From: Actinomycetes bacterium
Lineage (GTDB): Bacteria > Actinomycetota > Actinomycetes > Actinomycetales > Demequinaceae
Assembly (NCBI GenBank): GCA_023432235.1
Contig: JAEYUX010000027.1
Coordinates: 1 to 6,695, forward strand
Length of the DNA stretch: 6,695 bases
Direction: 5' to 3'
In this document: piece after piece, positions 1 to 6,644 of the stretch
Position numbering within the stretch: the stretch's first letter is position 1
Layout of the letters: every line of letters begins with the position of its first letter
The notes under the pieces: generated by a model
What the model was told of the DNA's origin: nothing
Database searches by the model: none
Seen by the model: only the letters and a program-made list of their open reading frames with translations
Program-made: the position numbers and the translations under genes

Positions 1-388
1 CATCGGCGAGAAGACGGTTGAGCTGTTCGGCCGCGGGTCCCCAGATGCGTTGGTTTGAGCCGTTGATGGGGCTGAGCTCGGACTCGGGAATCCGGCCGTT
101 GCCGTATCCAGCGAGCGCGCGCGGCACGCCATTGGTATCGAGAAGAGCCGCAGCGTCGGCAAGTGAACTCGTGCCGCCTTGAACGGAAGCCAGGATGTCG
201 GAAAAGGCGGCACCTTGAGAGAAGGTCGGGAGACCGGTGGTGCCGGAATACAGCGAAGTGGACGATGCGAGGGGACCGGCCGGACCCGTGACGGTCATCC
301 CTGCTGAGGAGGCGGGATGCGTCGTCAACGAAGCGATGAGTTGATGGATCTGACCGATGCGGTGATCGATGGCAGTGACTGCCTCCAT
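1..388 (-). CDS. Probable M15-family peptidoglycan peptidase, N-terminal part (3' end outside window)
   Basis: The frame is open from an ATG at 388 down to the left edge, giving 129 residues with no stop. The start has an AGGAGG ribosome binding site 4 nt upstream. Residues 1-25 form a short amphipathic helix rich in Ile/His/Gln, followed by a low-complexity Ser/Thr/Gly/Pro linker to about residue 55, then a helix FSDILASV. The segment GYGNGRIP (94-101), followed by a WGPAAEQLNRLL stretch (116-127), resembles the entry to the catalytic domain of actinobacterial M15 (VanY/D-Ala-D-Ala carboxypeptidase-like) enzymes. The His/Asp zinc ligands would lie beyond the edge and cannot be seen. A similar N-terminal helix plus linker occurs, from memory, in wall hydrolases coded within actinobacterial flagellar clusters, so a role in opening the wall for the flagellar rod is possible. 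No signal peptide is evident. A lytic transglycosylase or NlpC/P60 enzyme with the same leader is the main alternative. Confidence 0.55.
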   Translation of the reverse strand, partial: MEAVTAIDHRIGQIHQLIASLTTHPASSAGMTVTGPAGPLASSTSLYSGTTGLPTFSQGAAFSDILASVQGGTSSLADAAALLDTNGVPRALAGYGNGRIPESELSPINGSNQRIWGPAAEQLNRLLAD

Positions 389-392
389 GCGG

Positions 393-398
393 CCTCCT
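393..398 (-). promoter_or_regulatory. Ribosome binding site of the hydrolase gene
   Basis: A perfect AGGAGG (minus strand) sits 4 nt before the ATG at 388. It fixes that start, and contrasts with the leaderless starts inferred for several other genes here. A convincing -10/-35 pair for this gene was not found in the 389-540 interval. Confidence 0.7.
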
Positions 399-540
399 CT
401 CGCACCGTCCGACTCCCCATCGTCAGGAAGTCTCAGGGCGTGAGAAAGCCCGCAGTTCGTGTGGAAAATGCCACCGGAGAGCGCTGCTGCACTCCGCTCG
501 GCGGCGCCTTGTTCTTTCGTGAGTGAGGCGTGCCACGTGC

Positions 541-546
541 TAGTCT
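541..546 (+). promoter_or_regulatory. Putative -10 box of the tRNA-Leu gene
   Basis: TAGTCT matches the actinobacterial TAnnnT -10 pattern and lies 10 nt before the mature tRNA 5' end, so transcription would begin a few bases ahead of the tRNA. A good -35 is not visible; TCGTGA at 517-522 is a weak candidate at an 18-bp spacing. The rest of the 389-556 interval holds no gene that I can support. Confidence 0.5.
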
Positions 547-556
547 TGCCCGGCGC

Positions 557-642
557 GCGCGAGTGGCGGAACGGCAGACGCGCTGGCTTCAGGTGCCAGT
601 GTCCGAAAGGGCGTGGGGGTTCAAATCCCCCCTCGCGCACCA
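557..642 (+). tRNA. tRNA-Leu (anticodon CAG), CCA encoded
   Basis: The gene folds as a complete class II tRNA. The acceptor arm pairs GCGCGAG (557-563) with CTCGCGC (632-638), the discriminator is A639, and CCA is encoded at 640-642. The anticodon stem pairs CTGGC (583-587) with GCCAG (595-599) around a seven-base loop with CAG at 590-592, which reads the leucine codon CUG. The long variable arm (about 600-614, with a GAAA loop) and discriminator A are leucine-type identity features. The T arm has five G-C pairs around TTCAAAT. CUG is a heavily used leucine codon in GC-rich genomes. No duplicated 3' segment suggesting an integrated element was noticed downstream. Confidence 0.96.
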
Positions 643-646
643 GCAG

Positions 647-672
647 AAAGGCCCCGAGAGATCGGGGCCTTT
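647..672 (+). terminator. Strong hairpin terminator after tRNA-Leu, probably bidirectional
   Basis: A perfect 11-bp stem (647-657 with 662-672) closes a GAGA tetraloop. It has a GC-rich core with AAA/TTT at its base, so a short T run ends it on either strand. It starts 5 nt after the tRNA CCA and lies 19 nt past the stop codon of the convergent ychJ gene (692). It can therefore serve both transcripts. Confidence 0.85.
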
Positions 673-691
673 CCTCATTCTCGCGACACGT

Positions 692-1078
692 CTAGCCCGA
701 ACTCTGGACTCCGTCGACGTACACCCACCGGCCATCGAGCCGCACAAACTCGCTCACCTCGCCCATCGTCTCGACTTTCTCGCCAGGCCGTGTGAACTGA
801 GCGGTGAAGGTGACGGTGCCAGCAGCGTCGTCCGCTCCGCCGGCCTCGGTCCCCACCACCTCAAGACCAAGCCATTCGGTGTCATCAAAGCCAAGAGCAC
901 GCGGCCGACGCTCGGGGTGCCAGGTGCGCAGTAGGTACGGCCCATCGCGGCGTACGTAAGCGGTGTAGCGAGAGCGCATCAGCTGCTCGGCGGTGACGGC
1001 GGGGCGCTCATCCCGCAGGATCGGGCGGCAACAGTCCGAGAACTCGCGGCCCGTTCCGCACGGACAGGGCGCGCTCAC
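692..1078 (-). CDS. ychJ: YchJ family protein with SEC-C zinc motif
   Basis: This 128-residue protein starts with a SEC-C metal-binding motif: C5, C7, C16 and C17 in the pattern CxCGxG...CC. It continues with AEQLMRSRYTAYVRRDGPYLLRTWHP (residues 31-56), typical of the YchJ family, and ends with a GEVSEFVRLDGRWVYVDG stretch that matches the family C-terminus. The central part is expected to have an NTF2-like fold. The molecular role of YchJ is not established; the SEC-C motif, known from SecA, suggests zinc and protein binding. The length is normal for the family. The start is GTG at 1078, set by a GGAGG box 5 nt upstream. Its stop faces the tRNA terminator. It lies 16 nt after the stop of the membrane-GNAT gene, so the two very likely form one operon. 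Confidence 0.9.
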   Translation of the reverse strand: MSAPCPCGTGREFSDCCRPILRDERPAVTAEQLMRSRYTAYVRRDGPYLLRTWHPERRPRALGFDDTEWLGLEVVGTEAGGADDAAGTVTFTAQFTRPGEKVETMGEVSEFVRLDGRWVYVDGVQSSG

Positions 1079-1081
1079 TGG

Positions 1082-1088
1082 CCCCTCC
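1082..1088 (-). promoter_or_regulatory. Ribosome binding site of ychJ
   Basis: GGAGGGG (minus strand) lies in the 16-nt gap between the upstream stop (TGA, 1095-1097) and the ychJ GTG. It supports the GTG start and translation of ychJ as the second gene of a bicistronic message. Confidence 0.8.
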
Positions 1089-1094
1089 GATGCC

Positions 1095-1730
1095 TCACGC
1101 TGCGGTGCTCAACTCGCGGACCCATGCACCATCCGTCTCGTGGAACCCAGCCTTGCGCAGGTACTCGGTATCTGTGGTGGCGTGCGGCACCACCCGGGCG
1201 CGGCGAATGCCGGCGGCGGGCAGAGCGTCGGACTCGCTGTAGACAAACTTGCCCGGGCCAAAATCCCTGAAGCGCGGCTTCACCCAGTCGAGTTCGATGT
1301 CCGCCGTGCCGTCATCCGCGCGCCGTGCGGCCACCACCCCCACCGCCTCGTCGCCTCGCACCACCAAGAAGGTGAGCCGGGCGTCGTCCGGCGAATGCGC
1401 GGAGAAGCCGGGTGCGAAGTGCGCAATGTCATCTGCGTGGACGTCAAGGAGGTGTTGGAGGTAACGATCCTCTGGTTCGAGAGGCACCACTTGGTACACG
1501 TGTGGATCATTGGCCTCGCGGTAGAGGCGGCGAATCCAGTAAACGCCGATGAAGAAGATCGCCGCGTTCATCGCCGCAAAGGGCCACACCTCAATGATGG
1601 CGTTGTAGACCGTGGCGATGAGCGAACCGATCATGTTCATCCACCGGAAGCGCAGCACCCGCGCCTGCATGAGTGAAAGGACAACGAGGCCGGACCCCAC
1701 CCAGCCGATGATTTCGAGAACCGTTTGCAC
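1095..1730 (-). CDS. YgjV-like membrane protein fused to a GNAT-like acetyltransferase domain
   Basis: The 211-residue protein has two parts. Residues 4-22, 31-47 and 50-66 are hydrophobic segments that look like three membrane helices, with Arg-rich loops (ARVLRFRW; IRRLYRE) suited to the cytoplasmic side. This resembles the YgjV-type inner-membrane family. Residues about 78-206 look like a GNAT fold: a strand FLVVRGDEAVGVVAARR (121-137), an acidic strand IELDWV, then RDFGPGKF (155-162), which fits the acetyl-CoA loop pattern RxxGxG. The end, TEYLRKAGFHE (188-198), matches the usual late GNAT helix and strand. The acceptor is unknown; a membrane-tethered acetyltransferase is inferred, not shown. 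The GTG start at 1730 has no Shine-Dalgarno sequence but a TACCCT -10 box 6 nt upstream, so a leaderless mRNA is likely. It leads the operon with ychJ. Confidence 0.72.
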   Translation of the reverse strand: MQTVLEIIGWVGSGLVVLSLMQARVLRFRWMNMIGSLIATVYNAIIEVWPFAAMNAAIFFIGVYWIRRLYREANDPHVYQVVPLEPEDRYLQHLLDVHADDIAHFAPGFSAHSPDDARLTFLVVRGDEAVGVVAARRADDGTADIELDWVKPRFRDFGPGKFVYSESDALPAAGIRRARVVPHATTDTEYLRKAGFHETDGAWVRELSTAA

Positions 1731-1736
1731 GCATCA

Positions 1737-1742
1737 AGGGTA
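1737..1742 (-). promoter_or_regulatory. -10 box for leaderless membrane-GNAT/ychJ operon
   Basis: TACCCT on the minus strand, then 6 nt, then GTG at 1730. The spacing places the transcription start at or next to the start codon. No matching -35 is clear. Confidence 0.6.
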
Positions 1743-1754
1743 CGTTGCTCGCCG

Positions 1755-1760
1755 TAGGCT
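1755..1760 (+). promoter_or_regulatory. -10 box for leaderless hslR-like gene
   Basis: TAGGCT, then 6 nt, then GTG at 1767. No Shine-Dalgarno is present, so the mRNA is probably leaderless. It lies only 12 bp from the opposing -10 at 1737-1742; the two promoters share one short region. Confidence 0.6.
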
Positions 1761-1766
1761 CGGTGG

Positions 1767-2138
1767 GTGGCGACGGATGCGGTGCGAGTGGATGTGTGGG
1801 TGTGGGCCGTCCGCCTCGCCAAGACTCGCTCTCAAGCCACCATCGCCTGCCGCGCAGGTCATGTTCGAGTCAACGGCGCACGGGCCAAGCCCGCGGCGCT
1901 GGTGCGTCCGGGCGACCGGGTTGAAGTCCGGGCAGGGGATTTGCCGCGCGTGGTGGAGGTCCGCCAGCTGCTCTTTAAGCGTGTTGGGGCGGAGCCTGCG
2001 GCCGCTGCGTACGTCGACCACACACCACCACGGCCGCCGCGCGAGATTTCTGCGCCGGTGGCGGTGCGTGACCGTGGCACGGGCCGCCCTACAAAGAAGG
2101 AGCGACGCCAACTCGACCGCTTGCGAGGGCGGCGGTAG
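1767..2138 (+). CDS. hslR: Hsp15-like RNA-binding S4 domain protein
   Basis: This 123-residue protein begins with an S4 RNA-binding domain (residues about 7-55): VRVDVWVWAVRLAKTRSQA, then a GHVRVNGARAKPAALVRPGDRVEV segment, both close to Hsp15. The C-terminal tail, RPTKKERRQLDRLRGRR (107-123), is strongly basic and matches the ending of E. coli HslR. In E. coli, Hsp15 binds free 50S subunits that still carry a nascent chain, helping to rescue stalled translation; the same role here is an inference from similarity. The length is normal for the family, slightly shorter than E. coli Hsp15. The GTG start is supported by the TAGGCT box 6 nt before it. Transcribed divergently from the membrane-GNAT gene. 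It could also be a less specific S4 protein, but the conserved tail favours Hsp15. Confidence 0.88.
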   Translation: MATDAVRVDVWVWAVRLAKTRSQATIACRAGHVRVNGARAKPAALVRPGDRVEVRAGDLPRVVEVRQLLFKRVGAEPAAAAYVDHTPPRPPREISAPVAVRDRGTGRPTKKERRQLDRLRGRR

Positions 2139-2167
2139 GTCGCCCTTCGGTCACAAGGCCCCGACAA

Positions 2168-2181
2168 GGGACTTTCGACTC
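2168..2181 (+). promoter_or_regulatory. Possible response-regulator box (DevR/DosR-like) upstream of the chemoreceptor
   Basis: GGGACTTTCGACTC resembles the imperfect palindrome recognised by DevR/DosR-type NarL-family regulators (a GGGACTTT-like left half and a degenerate GGCCC-like right half). It is only one half-good match, and the regulator is not in the window. Confidence 0.22.
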
Positions 2182-2245
2182 ATATGGGGTGTGCTGAACA
2201 TCTCATCCAAATGGGCGAATGTGTGCTTATTGGACTCTTCAGCAC

Positions 2246-2253
2246 GTCGATAA
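2246..2253 (+). promoter_or_regulatory. Possible sigma-28 (FliA-type) -10 element of the chemoreceptor gene
   Basis: GTCGATAA differs at one base from the flagellar sigma consensus GCCGATAA. At the usual 15-nt spacing the -35 would be TTAT (2227-2230), a poor fit to TAAA. It would give a leader of about 55 nt before the ATG at 2315. Chemoreceptor genes are common sigma-28 targets, which makes the site plausible. The rest of 2139-2314 shows no supported gene. Confidence 0.35.
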
Positions 2254-2314
2254 GGGGCGGGGACATTCCCGCGGCCGGCCTCACAATGCGGTCCTTAAGC
2301 TCAGAACGGACGCC

Positions 2315-3925
2315 ATGAAAAACGCAATAGGGGGCCTTCTTAGGCGCCGATTCAGTTTGACCGCACAGGTGCTCACCGCCGTAGGCGGCGTGCTGTTTGT
2401 TCTCGTCAGCGTCACTGCGGTGGCGCTCCTACAACTTCGTGAAGTGCGAGAGTCCACCGCGGATCTCGTTCATGACCAGGAGACGATGACGCACGCGATG
2501 GTGGACATGCGGGACCACCTCTGGCAGGCCCGCATGATGTCCGGAACGGTCGCGTCGTATCCGATTGAAGAACGTGAAGAGCGGATGCAGGACCTGCTCG
2601 CCACGTACGCAGACTTCGCCGTGGGTCTTGATGACTACGAGGCTCATTTCACCGATGCGTTCGGATCCTCGCCGTCGGACATGGATTCGGTCCGCGCCGC
2701 GTGGGATTCGTACGAAGAACTTCTCATCAACGAGATGATGCCCGCTGCCCTGGATGACGATCTTGAGCGTTTTGCTCAATTGCGGGCTTCCAAAGGGACC
2801 GAGTCAGGTGATCTCCTCATTGCCGGGGTGCAGTTGCTGACCGAAGACGCAGAGGCAGAACTCCGTGACGGTGCGGCGCTCATGGCGGCACAGACCGAGG
2901 CGACGCGGACCTTCGTGCTGCTCGTCGCGCTCATCGGCGCTAGCGTCGCCGTGATGATCGTCCTGTGGGTGACCCGGCGCATCCGTCGCTCGGCGGCGCT
3001 CGTCAGCGATTCGCTGACGGCGCTTGCACGGGGCGACCTCACATGCGAAGCCAACGTGACGTCAAACGACGAGATGGGCGACATGGCTCGCTCACTGGCG
3101 ACGGCCCAGGAAGCGTTGCGGGACATCATGCGTGAGGTCGTTGGCTCCGCCCAGACAGTCGCTGCCGCTGCCGAAGAACTGTCGGCTGCAAACAGCCAAG
3201 TGGCGGCGGGTGCGCACGAATCCTCCGCGCAGGCAGCCGCTGTCGCCACGGCTGCCGACGAGGTGAGCCGCAGCATCCAGAACGTCGCCTCGGGCGCCGA
3301 GCAGATGGGTGCGAGCATCAAGGAGATCTCCCACAACGCACAGCAGGCAGCGCGAGTGGCGAGTGAGGCGTCGATGGCTGCCGAGACCACCAATGCCACC
3401 GTGGCCGCGCTCGGATCGTCCTCCCAGGAGATCGGCAACGTCGTCAAGGTCATCACATCGATCGCGGAGCAGACCAACCTCCTTGCCCTCAACGCGACCA
3501 TCGAGGCCGCCCGCGCAGGTGAAGCCGGCAAAGGATTTGCGGTTGTCGCAAACGAGGTGAAGGAACTCGCGCAGGAGACTGCAAAGGCGACCGAAGAAGT
3601 GGCCCGCCGCATCGAAGCCATTCAGCGCGACACCGGCGGTGCCGTGAGCGCGATCGGTGAGATCGCATCGATTGTCCAGAACATCAACGACTTCCAAATG
3701 ACAATTGCCTCCGCCGTCGAAGAGCAGAGTGTGACCGCGGAGGAGATGAGCCGTGGGGTGTCTGATGCAGCAGGTGGCTCGGGTGAGATTGCACGCACCA
3801 TCGCGTCAGTCGCAGAGACGTCGTCGACTTCTGCCGAGGTAGTCGAGCAGATGGGTGCGTCAGTCGCCGAACTCGCACAACTCTCCGCAGATCTTCGCCA
3901 CAAGGTGGACGTCTTCCGCTTCTAG
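2315..3925 (+). CDS. Methyl-accepting chemotaxis protein (transmembrane chemoreceptor)
   Basis: The product is 536 residues from ATG 2315. Order: basic cytoplasmic N-terminus (LLRRRF, 8-13); membrane helix about 17-40; extracellular helical sensor about 41-198, acidic and without a PAS/Cache signature, probably a four-helix bundle; membrane helix about 199-220; basic TRRIRR then HAMP (about 220-273); and a long coiled-coil signalling domain (about 280-515). The conserved hairpin tip that binds CheA/CheW runs from [24 protein letters not shown] to [10 protein letters not shown] (385-419). The protein ends at VDVFRF with no NWETF-like CheR tether. The ligand is unknown. The frame extends upstream to an ATG at 2219, but those 32 residues are Arg/His/Gly-rich and unlike a receptor N-terminus, so 2315 is preferred although its ribosome site is weak. 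No che genes are adjacent, so it may be a stand-alone receptor of a distant chemotaxis cluster. Confidence 0.93.
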   Translation: MKNAIGGLLRRRFSLTAQVLTAVGGVLFVLVSVTAVALLQLREVRESTADLVHDQETMTHAMVDMRDHLWQARMMSGTVASYPIEEREERMQDLLATYADFAVGLDDYEAHFTDAFGSSPSDMDSVRAAWDSYEELLINEMMPAALDDDLERFAQLRASKGTESGDLLIAGVQLLTEDAEAELRDGAALMAAQTEATRTFVLLVALIGASVAVMIVLWVTRRIRRSAALVSDSLTALARGDLTCEANVTSNDEMGDMARSLATAQEALRDIMREVVGSAQTVAAAAEELSAANSQVAAGAHESSAQAAAVATAADEVSRSIQNVASGAEQMGASIKEISHNAQQAARVASEASMAAETTNATVAALGSSSQEIGNVVKVITSIAEQTNLLALNATIEAARAGEAGKGFAVVANEVKELAQETAKATEEVARRIEAIQRDTGGAVSAIGEIASIVQNINDFQMTIASAVEEQSVTAEEMSRGVSDAAGGSGEIARTIASVAETSSTSAEVVEQMGASVAELAQLSADLRHKVDVFRF

Positions 3926-3957
3926 CGTTGGCGTCGGCGGCACCGAGGGGGCGCGAT

Positions 3958-3963
3958 TAGGCT
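3958..3963 (+). promoter_or_regulatory. -10 box for leaderless wbbL-rmlA operon
   Basis: TAGGCT, then 7 nt, then ATG at 3971, with no Shine-Dalgarno. It is identical to the box before hslR. This suggests wbbL-rmlA has its own promoter and is not read only from the chemoreceptor gene 45 nt upstream. Confidence 0.6.
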
Positions 3964-3970
3964 GTTCGCC

Positions 3971-4843
3971 ATGCGCGCTCCCTCGACTGCCGACGTCGTG
4001 GTAGTCACCTACAACCCCGGCGAGACCATCGCGTCGTTCCTCGACTCGGTCGCGAAGCAGGCGGAGGTTGAGAGCGTCACCGTGGTGGACAACGCGTCGC
4101 GAGACGGCGCCGCCGCAGCGGCCGCCACGAAGGCCGGGGTCGCCTTCATCAACACCGGCCGCAATGGCGGCTACGGCTTTGGAGCGAATCGTGGAGCTGA
4201 GGCGGGCAAGGCTCCGTGGATTCTCATCTCAAATGCGGACATCGTGCTGGACGAGGGCGCACTTGCCGGGCTGATCGCTGTTGGTGAGGCCGATCCGAGC
4301 GTCGGCATGGTGGGACCTCATATTCGTGAACTTGATGGCTCGACGTACCCGTCTGCGCGTCCGCTTCCCACCTTTGTGCTCGGCACCGGGCATGCGCTTT
4401 TCAGTCGAATCTGGCCATCGAATCCCTGGACCCGCCGGTACCGGATGCGGCTTGACCCGCAAGGCAGCGACGTGGAAGCCGGTTGGCTCTCGGGGGCATG
4501 CTTCCTCGTGCGCAGGGAAGCGTGGGAGCGAGTGGGCGGCTTTGATGAGTCCTTCTTCATGTTCTTTGAAGACGTTGACTTGGGCCGACGCGTGGGCCAG
4601 GCGGGATATCGATCCGTCTGGACACCGCGGGCTGGTGTCACGCACATCGGCGGGCACAGTTACCGATCAGATCCTGCGCCGATGCTGAAGGCTCATCACG
4701 ATTCCGCCCGCATGTACGTGGCGCGGGTGTATCCGCGATGGTGGCACGCGCCCGTGCGGGCCGCGGTGACGGCCGGGCTCGCGATGCGGCAGCGGAGTGA
4801 AATCACCGCCGCGCGCAGTCGCGCTGGTACTCAGGCAGACTAG
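3971..4843 (+). CDS. wbbL: WbbL-type rhamnosyltransferase (glycosyltransferase family 2)
   Basis: This 290-residue cytoplasmic enzyme has a GT-A fold: nucleotide-binding strand [10 protein letters not shown] (9-18), VVDNASRDG (38-46), the metal-binding region SNAD (87-90), [12 protein letters not shown] (171-182), and [19 protein letters not shown] (189-207) with the catalytic acidic EDVD at 200-203. The segments [16 protein letters not shown] and [10 protein letters not shown] are characteristic of WbbL, which in mycobacteria transfers L-rhamnose from dTDP-rhamnose to decaprenyl-PP-GlcNAc, starting the linker between peptidoglycan and arabinogalactan. In an organism without mycolic acids it more likely starts a rhamnose-containing wall polysaccharide; this is an inference. 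The neighbouring rmlA, 5 nt downstream, and rmlD supply the donor sugar, which supports the assignment. No membrane segment is evident. Length is normal for the family. Confidence 0.87.
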   Translation: MRAPSTADVVVVTYNPGETIASFLDSVAKQAEVESVTVVDNASRDGAAAAAATKAGVAFINTGRNGGYGFGANRGAEAGKAPWILISNADIVLDEGALAGLIAVGEADPSVGMVGPHIRELDGSTYPSARPLPTFVLGTGHALFSRIWPSNPWTRRYRMRLDPQGSDVEAGWLSGACFLVRREAWERVGGFDESFFMFFEDVDLGRRVGQAGYRSVWTPRAGVTHIGGHSYRSDPAPMLKAHHDSARMYVARVYPRWWHAPVRAAVTAGLAMRQRSEITAARSRAGTQAD

Positions 4844-4848
4844 GGCCT

Positions 4849-5718
4849 ATGCGAGGCATCATCTTGGCCGGTGGATCCGGCACGCGACTTCACCCCATCA
4901 CACTTGGCGTGAGCAAGCAGCTGGTCCCGGTCTATGACAAGCCGATGATCTATTACCCGCTGTCAACGCTCATCTTGGCGGGGATTCGGGATGTGCTCGT
5001 CATCACCACCCCGCACGATGCGCCTCAGTTCGAGCGCCTCCTCGGGGATGGCTCGCAGTTTGGCATCAACATCAGCTTTGCCGTCCAGCACGAGCCCAAC
5101 GGACTGGCACAGGCGTTTGTCATTGGCGCGGACCATGTGGGCAACGACCACGCCGCGCTCGTCCTCGGTGACAACATCTTCTACGGTCCCGGTTTGGGCT
5201 CCACACTGCAGCGCTTCAACGAGGTTGACGGTGCAGCCGTCTTCGCCTACCGCGTCGCAGACCCGACCGCTTACGGCGTTGTCGAGTTTGACGGCGAAGG
5301 CCGAGCGATCTCCCTTGAGGAGAAACCCGCCCAGCCCAAGTCGAACTACGCCGTCCCTGGCCTGTACTTCTACGACAACGATGTGGTGGAGATCGCCCGC
5401 AGTCTCAAGCCGTCGGCTCGCGGTGAGTACGAGATCACCGACGTCAACCGCCACTACCTGGAGGCGGGCAAGCTCCACGTGGGCGTGCTGCAGCGCGGTA
5501 CGGCATGGCTCGACACAGGAACCTTCGACTCGCTCATCGACGCGTCACAGTTTGTCCAGACCGTCGTCCACCGCCAAGGCCTCAGCATCGGCTCGCCAGA
5601 AGAGGTGGCATGGCGCCTTGGCTTCCTCAGCGATGACGAGCTCCGGGTGCGCGCAGAGGTGCTCACCAAGTCGGGTTACGGCAGCTACCTGCTCAAGGTG
5701 CTCGACGAAGGCAAGTAG
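4849..5718 (+). CDS. rmlA: Glucose-1-phosphate thymidylyltransferase RmlA
   Basis: This enzyme makes dTDP-glucose from dTTP and glucose-1-phosphate, the first step of dTDP-L-rhamnose synthesis. The 289-residue protein has the whole family signature: GGSGTRLHP (8-16) for nucleotide binding, [20 protein letters not shown] (22-41), LGDN (106-109) with the metal-binding Asp, EEKP (157-160), GLYFYD (171-176), EYEITD (193-198) and WLDTGT (220-225). The length matches the short RmlA class. It follows wbbL by 5 nt, too close for an independent promoter, and lacks a good Shine-Dalgarno (only AGGG, 3 nt before the ATG), so translational coupling to wbbL is likely. Nothing is missing or truncated. Confidence 0.97.
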   Translation: MRGIILAGGSGTRLHPITLGVSKQLVPVYDKPMIYYPLSTLILAGIRDVLVITTPHDAPQFERLLGDGSQFGINISFAVQHEPNGLAQAFVIGADHVGNDHAALVLGDNIFYGPGLGSTLQRFNEVDGAAVFAYRVADPTAYGVVEFDGEGRAISLEEKPAQPKSNYAVPGLYFYDNDVVEIARSLKPSARGEYEITDVNRHYLEAGKLHVGVLQRGTAWLDTGTFDSLIDASQFVQTVVHRQGLSIGSPEEVAWRLGFLSDDELRVRAEVLTKSGYGSYLLKVLDEGK

Positions 5719-5726
5719 TGCCTTCG
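5706..5726 (+). terminator. Hairpin between convergent rmlA and rmlD, loop contains the rmlA stop
   Basis: A perfect 8-bp stem (5706-5713 with 5719-5726) closes the loop AGTAG, which includes the rmlA TAG stop at 5716-5718. No T run follows on either strand, so intrinsic termination would be weak. It is placed to act on both convergent transcripts, whose stops are only 30 nt apart. Confidence 0.45.
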
Positions 5727-5748
5727 CGCCTGTAAGGTCCCGCGCTTT

Positions 5749-6621
5749 CTAGTTCACAGCGTCGGCCAAGACCTCCGTGGAGGCCGTCGCCCACCGCTCG
5801 TCCCACGGCCCGATTCCCTCAATGCCGAGCGCCTCGTGCGCATGGTGGCCCAATACCGACCACGCGGGACGAGGAGCAGGTCGCGGGAACTTGTCCGACG
5901 TCGTGGGCTCGACCGTTCCCGCAAGCCCTGCCGCCGCGACAATCGCCGTGGCGAAGTCGAACCACGAGCACTTTCCGGCCGACGTCGCGTGGTACGTCCC
6001 GGCAGGGGCGTCCGCTTCGAGGAGCCTCACGATGTAGGCGGATACGTCGCGAGTCCACGTCGGTTGGCCGATCTGGTCGTCAACAACGCTGATCGATCCA
6101 CGTTCGGCAACGAGGCGAGCAATCGTCTTGGGAAAGCACGGCCCACCGCGCCCGTAGAGCCATGCAGTGCGGACCACCAAGGCGTCGGCCCCGGAGGCGC
6201 GCACCGCCCGCTCGCCAGCGGCCTTGGTGCGCCCGTACGCACCGGCCGGGTTGGGCTCGGCATTTTCCGCGTACGGCTCGCTCGCGTCACCCGCGAAGAC
6301 GTAGTCGGTCGAGATGTGAACAAGGCGGGCGCCGTGACGCGCACACGCCTCGGCGAGATTTCCAGCGCCGGCTGCGTTGATCTCGAACGCGGTGTCCTCG
6401 TCCTCTTCTGCAGCGTCCACAGCCGTATAGGCGGCGCAGTTGATGACCACGTCAACATGAGCAACCGCCTTGTCAACGGCGCTGGCATCGCAAATGTCGA
6501 GTTGATCGCGGTCAACAAGGAGCAGATCCGTGACGCCAACGTCACGGAGTGAGTCGGCAAGATCGGTGGCAAGCATGCCGTTGCTACCGGTCACGAGTAC
6601 GCGCGCATGTGAGAGGGACAC
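5749..6621 (-). CDS. rmlD: dTDP-4-dehydrorhamnose reductase RmlD
   Basis: RmlD reduces dTDP-4-dehydrorhamnose to dTDP-L-rhamnose, the final step, using NAD(P)H. From the GTG at 6621 it has 290 residues: Rossmann loop TGSNGMLATD (11-20), NCAAYTAVD (61-69), STDYVF (104-109), catalytic YGRTK (Y129, K133), RTAWLYG (151-157), and a RPAPRPAWSVL segment (247-257). These are hallmarks of the RmlD branch of extended short-chain dehydrogenases. The third glycine of the usual GxxGxLG loop is Ala here (GSNGMLA). The frame stays open to a TTG at 6684, but the extra 21 residues have no family match, while a TAGCCT box lies 7 nt before the GTG at 6621, so the shorter start is preferred. It is stand-alone, not fused to an RmlC domain. 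It converges with rmlA. Confidence 0.95.
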   Translation of the reverse strand: MSLSHARVLVTGSNGMLATDLADSLRDVGVTDLLLVDRDQLDICDASAVDKAVAHVDVVINCAAYTAVDAAEEDEDTAFEINAAGAGNLAEACARHGARLVHISTDYVFAGDASEPYAENAEPNPAGAYGRTKAAGERAVRASGADALVVRTAWLYGRGGPCFPKTIARLVAERGSISVVDDQIGQPTWTRDVSAYIVRLLEADAPAGTYHATSAGKCSWFDFATAIVAAAGLAGTVEPTTSDKFPRPAPRPAWSVLGHHAHEALGIEGIGPWDERWATASTEVLADAVN

Positions 6622-6628
6622 GCTGTCA

Positions 6629-6634
6629 AGGCTA
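6629..6634 (-). promoter_or_regulatory. -10 box for leaderless rmlD
   Basis: TAGCCT on the minus strand, then 7 nt, then the GTG at 6621. The match to the spacing seen for wbbL and the lack of a Shine-Dalgarno before 6621 are the main support for that start. Confidence 0.6.
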
Positions 6635-6644
6635 GCCGCCGCAT

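Noticed and set aside
431..445. TCTCA/TGAGA hairpin as a riboswitch element upstream of the hydrolase
   Set aside because: Only a 5-bp stem, with none of the conserved cores of known c-di-AMP or c-di-GMP riboswitches.
557..672. tRNA-Leu as an attachment site of an integrated element
   Set aside because: No repeated tRNA 3' segment, integrase gene or shift in base composition was seen; a terminator and an ordinary gene follow directly.
993..1676. Long plus-strand frame opposite ychJ and the membrane-GNAT gene
   Set aside because: No recognisable domain, and it overlaps two minus-strand genes with family motifs and a good operon arrangement.
2125..2147. Hairpin GGGCG/CGCCC around the hslR stop as a terminator
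   Set aside because: The stem is only about 7 bp including a G-T pair, with a 9-nt loop and no T run; too weak to call.
2219..2314. Longer chemoreceptor start at ATG 2219
   Set aside because: The 32 extra residues are Arg/His/Gly-rich, have no ribosome site, and precede a typical receptor N-terminus. The possible sigma-28 -10 would lie inside them.
2776..3621. Long minus-strand frame opposite the chemoreceptor
   Set aside because: Its Ala/Ser/Thr-rich translation is the antisense of the GC-rich coiled-coil coding region. The plus strand has clear HAMP and signalling-domain motifs.
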